From contig NZ_JAHYCB010000010.1 in NCBI RefSeq assembly GCF_019430945.1, positions 62,001-126,000 on the forward strand: a stretch of 64,000 nt of DNA, written 5' to 3'. This document shows positions 34,646 through 44,346 of the stretch, one piece after another. How positions within the stretch are numbered: the first letter of the stretch is position 1; every line of letters starts with the position of its first letter. The notes under the pieces are model-generated. The model saw only the letters and a list, made by a program, of their open reading frames with translations, searched no databases and was not told the origin of the DNA. This DNA is from Neorhizobium populisoli (lineage in GTDB: Bacteria > Pseudomonadota > Alphaproteobacteria > Rhizobiales > Rhizobiaceae). Position numbers and translations under genes: made by a program.

Positions 34646-34713
34646 CTGGAGACCCTTTCGTCTGGCATGACAGGGTGCCCGTTTGCTTGACCCCATCCTG
34701 GCAAAAAATATAT

Positions 34714-34729
34714 CTGAACAATCCTTCAG
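34714..34729. promoter_or_regulatory. Candidate TetR operator in divergent promoter
   Basis: CTGAA (34714-34718) and TTCAG (34725-34729) are perfect inverted half-sites six bases apart, in the 99-base gap between the TRAP binding-protein gene and the TetR gene. An AT-rich AAAAAATATAT just to the left could be a -10 region. Binding is inferred from position. Confidence 0.4.
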
Positions 34730-34744
34730 TTAGGAATTCGCATT

Positions 34745-35401
34745 TTGAACGACACCGTTCCGACCGTTCCAAACCGCCTGAAACCCAGGAAAAAGCCCAT
34801 TCAGGCACGCTCGGGCGCCACTGTCGAGGCTATTCACGAGGCGGTGATTCAGGTTTTGCTCGGCGAGGGATTGACCCGGCCGACGACCACGCGGGTCGCC
34901 GAGCGGGCAGGCGTTTCGGTCGGCACGCTCTATCAATATTTTCCCAACAAGCAGGCTCTGCTTTTCGCGGTGCTGATCAGTCATTTCGAAGACATGGTCG
35001 CTGCTATCGAGCGGATCGACGTGTCCGGGCCCAAGCGGCCGCTTGCGAACCTGGCCGGAGATATCGCCGAGGCCTATGTGTCGGTTAAACTCGCTCGCCC
35101 GGATGCGACAACGGCGCTCTATCGGGTTGCCGGAGCAATCGACCAGTTCAGGCTGTCGACCGATGTCTATCAAAGACTGAAAGCGGCCGTCATCCGGGTG
35201 TTGCGGCACGCTTCCAACGCCAGTTTCGATGATCTGGATCGGGTGGCTTTCACGCTGCTTTCCGCCTTGGCCGGGCTTTCGCGTGGAAGCTTTGGGGCGC
35301 TCGTTTCAGGGCCGGAAGTCCTTGAGAGGCTGGGCGACGAAGCCTTCCTTTTATGCAAGGCGTATCTCGAGGCGGCCTGTGTGGAAAATCGCCAGTCGTA
35401 A
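34745..35401 (+). CDS. TetR-family transcriptional regulator
   Basis: 218 residues. The N-terminal HTH covers ~25-70 with T-T-R-V-A-E-R-A-G-V-S-V-G-T-L-Y-Q-Y-F-P-N-K, the family signature. The C-terminal helical ligand domain has a Y-R-V-A-G-A segment and is not assignable to a ligand. TTG start with TAGGA about eight bases upstream. Most likely represses itself and the divergent TRAP binding protein. Confidence 0.9.
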   Translation: MNDTVPTVPNRLKPRKKPIQARSGATVEAIHEAVIQVLLGEGLTRPTTTRVAERAGVSVGTLYQYFPNKQALLFAVLISHFEDMVAAIERIDVSGPKRPLANLAGDIAEAYVSVKLARPDATTALYRVAGAIDQFRLSTDVYQRLKAAVIRVLRHASNASFDDLDRVAFTLLSALAGLSRGSFGALVSGPEVLERLGDEAFLLCKAYLEAACVENRQS

Positions 35402-35409
35402 GTGGGGAT

Positions 35410-35736
35410 TTAGTCCCGTACCATCGTCATCAGTACGTCCCACATGTCCGCACCAGTCTCGAATACCGCCGCATTCGCCTTGAAGCCCTGCGAGGCACCG
35501 ATCACATCTAGCATCTCGCTTCCAAGGTCGACATTCGAGCCATCAGGCGAAGTTGCAGAACTGGACGGCGTTACGTTGGCCGATACGCCACCGTTCGTTT
35601 GAGAGGAAAACTGCGTGGTCAGGCGATTGTAGCCGTTGGTTTCGGCATTGGCGATGTTGTGGGCGGCTGTGGAGATGCGACGGGTTTCGGCCTGCATGCC
35701 GGAAAGAGAAATACCCATTGCTGCCGAGATGCTCAT
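35410..35736 (-). CDS. Miniature flagellar rod-like protein (FlgB/C/G N- and C-terminal motifs)
   Basis: 108 residues from the ATG at 35736 (AAGGAAAG upstream). The N-terminal ~40 residues are the flagellar rod/hook signature (M-Q-A-E-T-R-R-I-S-T-A-A-H-N-I-A-N-A-E-T-N-G-Y). The last ~40 are the matching C-terminal helix (D-V-I-G-A-S-Q-G-F-K-A-N-A-A-V-F-E-T). The central domain of FlgC, FlgG or FlgE is missing, and no flagellar gene is near. It could be a bona fide small paralogue, common in rhizobia, or a deleted copy; the reading frame is intact. Confidence 0.75.
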   Translation of the reverse strand: MSISAAMGISLSGMQAETRRISTAAHNIANAETNGYNRLTTQFSSQTNGGVSANVTPSSSATSPDGSNVDLGSEMLDVIGASQGFKANAAVFETGADMWDVLMTMVRD

Positions 35737-35889
35737 CGCCGCTTTCCTTAAAATTCGGATGAGCGATGTTAGAGCGGCAGGCCTCAAGGAAGGATGAAGC
35801 CGTAGAGTTAAGCGAAGAGGCTATTCTGTTTGCGCATGTACCGAAACGACGCGGTCGCAGTTCTCGCGTATGGATCGAGAGTGGCGGGA

Positions 35890-36165
35890 TCAGACGGTAG
35901 CGAGACGGCGCAGCAGATTTTTCAGTTCGGAGGATTCCGGCAGAGGTTCCGGCACATGGGTTTTCAGGAGGTTGCGGTCGCCGAGTTCAAACTGGTACCA
36001 GTTGAACAAGGCGGACGCGACATCGGCAGCTTTTTCGCTATGGGCATCGACGCCGTTTTCCTCGCACCAGGCTTCCAGAAATCGTTGCAGCAGTTCGAGA
36101 TCGTCCGATCCGAGAACCACCGCCGCCGACGGGGCATCTTGATGCTGCTGCTGTTGCTGAAACAT
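35890..36165 (-). CDS. Small conserved hypothetical protein
   Basis: 91 residues. A short Gln-rich start (M-F-Q-Q-Q-Q-Q-H-Q) precedes an acidic helical body (S-D-D-L-E-L-L-Q-R-F-L-E-A-W) and a leucine-rich end. GATGAGGG lies at a good distance before the ATG, and codon use matches neighbouring genes. There are no membrane or signal segments and no known motif. Function unknown. Confidence 0.65.
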   Translation of the reverse strand: MFQQQQQHQDAPSAAVVLGSDDLELLQRFLEAWCEENGVDAHSEKAADVASALFNWYQFELGDRNLLKTHVPEPLPESSELKNLLRRLATV

Positions 36166-36495
36166 GCGTATCCCTCATCCTGCACGTCTTGTCTGCTGGT
36201 CCCCCGTTTGCCTGTGGCGGTGCGGCCTGATCGAGGGGCAGACAATCATATTCCGGTACTATTGCAGCCCTAGCTTGTGCAGGACTTGCTTATAGACAAT
36301 TCGTCTCAGTGGCTTAACGCTGAAAAAGGCAAAAAGTTCAATTGCCGGAATGGAAGGCGTCGAACCCGCGTTGATCGGTGTCACCGTCGCCCTTCTGGCA
36401 AGGATCTGACCACGTTCGATGTAGAGAGATGCTTGGCGCACTGCCGAGCATCGCCGTGAAGAGGTTGGGGACTAGTCCCCAACCAGGTTCGGACG
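36166..36495. other. Gene-free 330-base gap between a small protein and gcvP
   Basis: Short open frames exist on both strands (for example 36259-36441 and 36277-36459) but none has a convincing ribosome site or codon pattern. A T-loop-like TCGAACCC at about 36360 lacks the other arms of a tRNA. The only structured element is the 22-base palindrome at its right end, next to the gcvP stop. Confidence 0.6.
36463..36484 (-). terminator. Perfect 22-base palindrome after gcvP
   Basis: GGTTGGGGACT followed directly by its reverse complement AGTCCCCAACC, 11 bases after the gcvP stop on the minus strand. It would form a strong hairpin ending the gcvTHP transcript, but there is no T-run after it, so Rho-independent termination is not certain. 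Confidence 0.6.
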
Positions 36496-39356
<2,861 letters not shown>

Positions 39357-39360
<4 letters not shown>

Positions 39361-39719
39361 GCGATCAGATCCTTGTAGGCGGCTTCGTCGAGCAGCGCGT
39401 CGGCATCGGCAGCGTTTTTCAGTTTCAGCTTGAAGAACCAGCCGGCGCCCTGCGGGTCGGAATTGACCAGCGACGGATCATCGACGATCGCTTGGTTGAC
39501 TTCGACGATAGTGCCATCCAGCGGACAATAGACGTCGGAGGCTGCCTTGACGGACTCGACAGTAGCGGCACCGGCTTCCTTGGCGAGTTCGGCGTCGACT
39601 TCCGGCAGTTCGACGAAAACGAGGTCGCCGAGCTGTTCGGCGGCGTGCTGGGTAATGCCGACGGTTGCAACGTCGCCTTCGAGTTTCAGCCATTCGTGTT
39701 CAGCGGTGAATTTCAGCAT
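39357..39719 (-). CDS. gcvH: Glycine cleavage system H protein
   Basis: 120 residues. The lipoylation Lys58 sits in [11 protein letters not shown], with [12 protein letters not shown] following. The protein shuttles the aminomethyl group between GcvP and GcvT. GGGAGGTCCTCTC lies around its start region. It is separated from gcvT by about 250 bases holding a large palindrome but fused tightly to gcvP by a four-base overlap. Confidence 0.97.
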
Positions 39720-39772
39720 GGGGAGGTCCTCTCTGGGAAGGTGATTTGAATTGTTGTTTTGGAACGTGAAGT

Positions 39773-39946
39773 ACCCCCCTCTGTCCTGCCGGATATCTCC
39801 CTCTCAAGGGGGGAGAATGACTGGGCGCGATGGCTTCCATCAAAGATAGCCACTGCGGCCGGGCGCAACGTCGGAGGGGTGGGAAGGTCGTGCCACCTGT
39901 AATCTCCCCCCTTGAGGGGGAGATGGCCGACAGGCCAGAGGGGGGT
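39773..39946. repeat. RIME-like palindrome between gcvT and gcvH
   Basis: Arms 39773-39816 and 39903-39946 are inverted copies with about five mismatches in 44 bases, around an 86-base centre. Same family as the perfect element at 18348-18503 (both outer ends read ACCCCCCTCTG). It lies inside the glycine-cleavage operon and would fold into a very stable stem in the mRNA. Confidence 0.87.
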
Positions 39947-39970
39947 GGCGGCGTGCTCGACCATCATGGC

Positions 39971-41119
39971 TTACCGCTTGTAAGTCGGCGTGATGAAAGG
40001 CAGCCTCGCGACCGTCATCGGCAGATATTTACCTCGCACTTCCGCAAAAACCTGATTGCCGATGACGGCATGGGCAGTCGGTAGATACCCCATCGCAACA
40101 GGCCCCTCGACCGTGGGTCCGAACGTACCGGACGTCACTTCGCCGAGTTCGGTCTTGCCTTCCACATCCGCAAACAGTTTGGCATGCGAGCGCACTGGCG
40201 CCTTGCCTTCCGGCCTCAGGCCGACGCGGCGGCGGGCGGTGCCGTTCTTGAGTTCACCGAGAATGCGGGAAGCGCCGGGGAAGCCGCCTTCGCGGTCGCC
40301 GCCGTCCTTGCGGGCTTTCTGGATGGCCCATTCGAGCGAGGCTTCGATCGGCGAAGTCGTCGTGTCGATGTCGTTTCCGTAGAGACACAGGCCGGCTTCG
40401 AGGCGCAGCGAATCGCGGGCGCCGAGGCCGATCGGTTCGCAATGCGAGTCTTCGAGCAGCGCCTTGGAGATCAGTTCGGCCTGACCGGCGGGAATGGAAA
40501 TCTCGAAACCGTCTTCACCGGAATAACCGGAGCGGGAAATGATGCAGGGTGCATCGTGCAGCAGCGCGTCGCGGACGTCCATGAACTTCATGTCGGTGAC
40601 GTCGGGCCAGAGGGCTGCCAGCACCTCTTCGGCGCGCGGTCCCTGGAGCGCGACGAGGGCACGATCTTCGATCAGTTCCACATCGCAGTCGGTGAGGTTC
40701 GCCTTCATATGAGCGACGTCCTGATCCTTACAGGAAGCATTGACGACGACGAACAGATGGTCACCGCGATTGGTAATCATCAGATCGTCGAGGATATTGC
40801 CGTTGTCGTCGGTGAAGAAACCATAACGCTGGCGGCCGGGCTTGAGGCCTAGGATGTCGACGGGCACCAGTTTTTCGAGCGCCAGAGCCGCATCCTCATA
40901 GGTGCCGCTCTTCGCCTTCACGATGACCTGGCCCATATGGGACACGTCGAACAGGCCGGCGGCGGCGCGGGTGTGGAGGTGTTCCTTCATGACGCCGGCC
41001 GGATATTGCACCGGCATGTCATAGCCGGCGAAAGGCACCATCTTGGCGCCGAGCGACAGATGGAGGGCGTGAAGCGGAGTGATTTTAAGGGCGGTCTGGT
41101 CGTCGGTCTGATTGCCCAA
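39971..41119 (-). CDS. gcvT: Glycine cleavage system T protein (aminomethyltransferase)
   Basis: 382 residues from the TTG at 41119, with a strong GGAGG six bases upstream. It shows the GcvT folate-binding layout: F-A-G-Y-D-M-P-V-Q-Y, F-D-V-S-H-M-G-Q, R-S-G-Y-S-G-E-D-G-F-E and G-L-G-A-R-D-S-L-R-L-E-A-G. It releases ammonia and makes 5,10-methylene-tetrahydrofolate. The frame stays open 14 codons further upstream, but without a ribosome site. First gene of the operon behind the tandem glycine riboswitch. Confidence 0.95.
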   Translation of the reverse strand: MGNQTDDQTALKITPLHALHLSLGAKMVPFAGYDMPVQYPAGVMKEHLHTRAAAGLFDVSHMGQVIVKAKSGTYEDAALALEKLVPVDILGLKPGRQRYGFFTDDNGNILDDLMITNRGDHLFVVVNASCKDQDVAHMKANLTDCDVELIEDRALVALQGPRAEEVLAALWPDVTDMKFMDVRDALLHDAPCIISRSGYSGEDGFEISIPAGQAELISKALLEDSHCEPIGLGARDSLRLEAGLCLYGNDIDTTTSPIEASLEWAIQKARKDGGDREGGFPGASRILGELKNGTARRRVGLRPEGKAPVRSHAKLFADVEGKTELGEVTSGTFGPTVEGPVAMGYLPTAHAVIGNQVFAEVRGKYLPMTVARLPFITPTYKR

Positions 41120-41211
41120 AGGACACCTCCAGATTGGCGCTTCCACATCAATGGATCGCATGCCGGCTCAAATTTCTGGCGCGTCGGATTCTTGGTGCCG
41201 ATGCGCCGGTT

Positions 41212-41383
41212 TATGAGCCCCCTCTGTCCTTGTCGCCTGAGATTGTTATCCCTTCGGCGAGCCTTTCGTCATGAAAGACTTCTCTCCAGAGTCCTGTCGG
41301 TTACCCGTTGGTCCTTTTGCCTGAGAGTTTCCGGGGCGGTTGCTCCTTCGGCACCGCAGTAAAGCGGCTTCTCCCATCGGGTA
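41212..41383 (-). promoter_or_regulatory. Tandem glycine riboswitch upstream of gcvT
   Basis: Reading the minus strand, aptamer 1 (about 41381-41281) shows GCCGAAGGAGCAA, then AAACTCTCAGGCAAAAGGAC, closing with CTCTGGAGAG. Aptamer 2 (about 41278-41212) repeats GCCGAAGGGATAACAATC, CTCAGGCGACAAGGAC and AGAGGGGG. These are the conserved cores of the two-domain glycine riboswitch, with a short linker. It lies about 90 bases before the gcvT start and should switch the operon on when glycine is high. Edges are approximate. Confidence 0.92.
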
Positions 41384-41578
41384 TGGCCGTCATTATCGGG
41401 CTCGTCCGGTATTTGGCAAGCCCCCAATGTCGCGGTGAACATAATTTCTGTCGCATCGCAGCAAGCCTGATATTGCCTGTGATCCCGGCCTTCAACGGCA
41501 TTGCGAGCTTGCTTGAAAACGCCTTTTGCGCTTTGCGCCGAATTGCGATATTCCCCGCTCATTCCATTGGGCAAGATC

Positions 41579-41965
41579 ATGACCGCACGGTTCAGGACAG
41601 CATCGAATTTTCTGCGCATATTCTGCGCGGTCGTGCTGTTTTCGCTGGGTTTTGCTCATCAGCCAGTACAGGCGGCGCCATCCGATTCCTATAGTGAAGC
41701 CTACCGGCTGCCGGATGGCACGTTTGCGGATATCTGCTCCGAGGGCGGCCACGCGTTGGGCGATCACGGCAAGCAGCCGTTCGCGAAGCCACTCTGCGAA
41801 GTCTGCCTTCTGTCAGCCTCCGTCATCCTGCCGCCACCGGATGACGAAACATGGCTGATCGGCGAGCGGGCTTTGCTCGAAAACCCGCTTCCTCAATTCT
41901 TCGCGCTATCCGGATCGACCGCCACCGAGCGACCGAAATCGCGCGCCCCGCCGTTTGTTTTCTGA
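41579..41965 (+). CDS. Small exported Cys-containing protein (DUF2946-like), copper-associated context
   Basis: 128 residues from the ATG at 41579. A signal peptide (~1-33, ending Q-P-V-Q-A-A) precedes a mature part with I-C-S-E-G-G-H and a C-E-V-C pair, then a proline-rich tail. The combination resembles DUF2946 proteins found next to copper-handling genes. It lies 78 bases before a YcnI-PCuAC fusion gene on the same strand, so a role in periplasmic copper handling is plausible. The start is the first Met with a following signal sequence; an upstream open frame reaches 41501. Confidence 0.65.
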   Translation: MTARFRTASNFLRIFCAVVLFSLGFAHQPVQAAPSDSYSEAYRLPDGTFADICSEGGHALGDHGKQPFAKPLCEVCLLSASVILPPPDDETWLIGERALLENPLPQFFALSGSTATERPKSRAPPFVF

Positions 41966-42043
41966 TCGCGCCTATCGTTCGACAGATCAATCGCATTCCC
42001 GGTCGGCTAGCCTCTGAAGGCGGTCACCGGAAGGGGACATTCC

Positions 42044-43060
42044 ATGAAGACCATTCTCAAATTTGCGCTTTCGGGCGCTTTCATCGCCGCCGGCGTTTCG
42101 CAGGCCGCAGCGCATGCCACGTTCGTCAACTCCACGGTGACCGAGGAGAGCACATCGGTCATCGCGCTGCAGGTGCCGCATGGCTGCGATGGCAAGGCGA
42201 CCACCGAAGTTCAGATCAAGCTGCCGGAAGGTTTCGTGTTCGCCAAGCCGCAGCCGAAGCCGGGCTGGGAACTGGAGGTCATCCAGGGCGCCTATGCCAA
42301 GACCTATGACAATTGCGGTGAGAAGGCGACGTCCGGCCCGGTCGAGATCCGCTGGAAAGGTGGCAATCTGCCGGATGCCTACTACGACACGTTCAATATC
42401 CAGGGTAAGGTCTCCGGCATTGCCGCCGGCAAGACGCTGGCTTTCCCGGCCGTCCAGCTTTGCGGCACGGATGGCAAGGTCGCCTGGGACCAGATCGCTC
42501 CAGAGGGCACCAACCCTCATTCACTGAAGAGCCCGGCACCGACACTGACAGTGACCGCCAAGAACGCAGGCGGCCATGACGAACATGCCGGCATGGACAT
42601 GAGCGGCATGAACATGGCGGGAATGAGCATGGGCGGCGGTGCTTCCTCGGCGCATGACGATGTGGTCAAGGCTGGCGACCTGGAAGTCACAGGCGCTTTC
42701 ACCAAGGCGATGCTGCCCGGCCAGCCGGTTGGCGGTGGTTATTTCACCATCAAGAACAACGGCAAGGCTGACGATAAGCTGGTTTCGATCACGTCGCCGG
42801 TGGCTGGCATGGTCGAGATGCATGAAATGGCGATGCAGGGCGAGGTCATGCGGATGCGCAGGCTGGATGGCGGCATTGCCATTCCGGCCGGAAAGACCGT
42901 CGAACTGACGCCGGGAGGCCTGCATCTGATGTTCATGAAGGTCAAGGAACCGTTCAAGGCTGGTGGAGCGGTGCAGGCGACGCTGACGTTCGAGAAGGCG
43001 GGCAAGGTCGATATTACCCTGCCGATCGAGGCGGCCGGGCCGAGTGGCGCAAAGCCGTGA
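42044..43060 (+). CDS. YcnI (DUF1775)-PCuAC (DUF461) fusion copper chaperone
   Basis: 338 residues, exported. The signal peptide ends at about Ala23, leaving His24 as the mature N-terminus (H-A-T-F-V-N), as in copper-binding YcnI proteins. Residues ~24-170 form the YcnI domain. A His/Met linker (about 177-205, with M-D-M-S-G-M-N-M) joins it to a PCuAC domain (~208-330) holding H-E-M, M-R-M and G-G-L-H-L-M copper ligands. Usually these are two proteins. Probably delivers Cu(I) in the periplasm, for example to cytochrome oxidase. A strong terminator follows. Confidence 0.9.
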   Translation: MKTILKFALSGAFIAAGVSQAAAHATFVNSTVTEESTSVIALQVPHGCDGKATTEVQIKLPEGFVFAKPQPKPGWELEVIQGAYAKTYDNCGEKATSGPVEIRWKGGNLPDAYYDTFNIQGKVSGIAAGKTLAFPAVQLCGTDGKVAWDQIAPEGTNPHSLKSPAPTLTVTAKNAGGHDEHAGMDMSGMNMAGMSMGGGASSAHDDVVKAGDLEVTGAFTKAMLPGQPVGGGYFTIKNNGKADDKLVSITSPVAGMVEMHEMAMQGEVMRMRRLDGGIAIPAGKTVELTPGGLHLMFMKVKEPFKAGGAVQATLTFEKAGKVDITLPIEAAGPSGAKP

Positions 43061-43070
43061 TCGATTGAAT

Positions 43071-43100
43071 GAGGCCGCTCCATCGAGCGGCCTCTTTTTT
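43071..43100. terminator. Rho-independent terminator after the copper chaperone gene
   Basis: Perfect 10-base stem GAGGCCGCTC/GAGCGGCCTC (43071-43080, 43085-43094), a four-base loop and a six-T run (43095-43100), starting 11 bases after the stop codon. Clear forward terminator; on the opposite strand it lies just past the convergent DUF2000 gene but lacks a T-run. Confidence 0.9.
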
Positions 43101-43109
43101 GTTGCCGGT

Positions 43110-43526
43110 TCAGCGCAGCAGTTTCATGCTGCCGGTCAGCGATTTTACCCATTTCGACGGGCCGACGATTCCCAGCCCATCGATGACTTCCCGGGAGAGG
43201 TCGCGGTCAGCAAGGCTCTTCTCGTATTCGCTATGGTCGTGCATCGAGCGACCGAAGGCGGGGAAGACAACGACGGCACGCTCGCCGGGCTGGCTCGCCG
43301 CCCTCAGCATCGTGGCTCGAATCGTATCGGCATCCGCCTGCAGGATCGGAACCGGCCTGTTGCAGCAGGTGTCGGTTATCCTGCCTTCGCGATCCGTCAG
43401 GTTTGTTGCGCCAAGCAAGGGCACACGGGCGCCAAGACCGATCGAGATCACGCCAACCGTATTGGCAATCAGGCCAAGCGACAGGGAGGGATTGATGATG
43501 ATGGCAATGCGGATGTCGTCGTTCAT
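43110..43526 (-). CDS. DUF2000 family protein
   Basis: 138 residues from the ATG at 43526 (M-N-D-D-I-R-I-A-I-I-I-N). It has alternating strands and helices with N-P-S-L-S-L-G-L-I-A-N-T, G-E-R-A-V-V-V-F-P and a conserved H-D-H-S-E-Y segment, the pattern of DUF2000 (peptidyl-tRNA hydrolase-like fold, function unknown). It is divergent from an Lrp/AsnC regulator and so probably its target. The frame is open further upstream, but that would cover the regulator promoter. Confidence 0.8.
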   Translation of the reverse strand: MNDDIRIAIIINPSLSLGLIANTVGVISIGLGARVPLLGATNLTDREGRITDTCCNRPVPILQADADTIRATMLRAASQPGERAVVVFPAFGRSMHDHSEYEKSLADRDLSREVIDGLGIVGPSKWVKSLTGSMKLLR

Positions 43527-43629
43527 CTGTATATCTTGCAAAGGCGTTTGACGGGTAAGGATGGATGTTGAGGTTATCCGTGATCTTCGGGTGGTTCCTG
43601 CCTTTTCCTTCTTTAATTGCATCATTTTT

Positions 43630-43642
43630 GGTAGGCTCTACC
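43630..43642. promoter_or_regulatory. Candidate AsnC/Lrp operator
   Basis: GGTAGGCTCTACC is a palindrome with perfect GGTAG/CTACC arms in the 145-base divergent gap between the DUF2000 and Lrp/AsnC genes, flanked by T-runs. It ends 29 bases before the regulator start. Inferred operator for autoregulation and for the neighbour. Confidence 0.45.
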
Positions 43643-43671
43643 GATTTTTGGTGATTTCGAGGTTTGATTTG

Positions 43672-44157
43672 ATGGGCAATGAAATCGAGAAGGCGGATGT
43701 GCGAATCCTCGACGCGCTTCAGGAAGATGGACGCCTGACCAATCAGGCGCTCGCCGACAAGGTAGGTCTCTCCACATCGCCGAGCTGGCGGCGAGTTCGG
43801 CATCTGGAGGAGACTGGCGTCATCCAGGGCTACCGGGCAGTTCTTGACCGGCGCGCCATCGGTCTCGGCGTGCTTGCCTTCATCCGCGTCAAGATCGACA
43901 GCCACAGCGCTGCGGAGGCGGAGGCGTTTGCGGCGGAGGTGAGCGGGATCGAGGAGGTGATCGCTTGCTACAGCATTGCGGGTGACGCGGACTTTCTGCT
44001 GCAGGTCGTTTCGTCGGATCTCGATGCTTATGCGGATTTCGCGATGTCGACGTTGCGGCAGTTGCCGCGCATCAAGGAAATGCAGACGACTTTCGTCTTG
44101 AAGGAGATAAAGGCCTTTGAAGGATTTCCGCTAAAATTTGCGGCCGGCAAGGATTGA
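43672..44157 (+). CDS. Lrp/AsnC family transcriptional regulator
   Basis: 161 residues. HTH at about 6-55 (I-L-D-A-L-Q-E-D-G-R-L-T-N-Q-A-L-A-D-K-V-G-L-S), followed by the RAM ligand-binding domain with V-I-A-C-Y-S-I-A-G-D-A-D-F-L-L and a final F-V-L-K-E-I-K. ATG at 43672 with GAGG nine bases upstream. Effector (an amino acid) unknown. Divergent from the DUF2000 gene, an arrangement typical of a local Lrp-type regulator and its target. Confidence 0.92.
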   Translation: MGNEIEKADVRILDALQEDGRLTNQALADKVGLSTSPSWRRVRHLEETGVIQGYRAVLDRRAIGLGVLAFIRVKIDSHSAAEAEAFAAEVSGIEEVIACYSIAGDADFLLQVVSSDLDAYADFAMSTLRQLPRIKEMQTTFVLKEIKAFEGFPLKFAAGKD

Positions 44158-44346
44158 TGCGGACATACCGTAGGTTTGCATCTAACCTGAGTGTGAAATG
44201 CAGATTCTTTCGCAATTGCAGCAATTTCTGTAGCGATACCCTAAATTTAGCGGGTGTCATCGATACAACCCGAACTGCTTTCGCCAATGAATCTTAACAA
44301 ATGTCAGGAATGAATAGGGGTAGACCTACCAGAAGAGGTTTCGGCA

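Noticed and set aside
36340-36385. tRNA-like T-loop sequence (TCGAACCCGCG)
   Set aside because: No acceptor stem, anticodon arm or D-arm can be placed around it.
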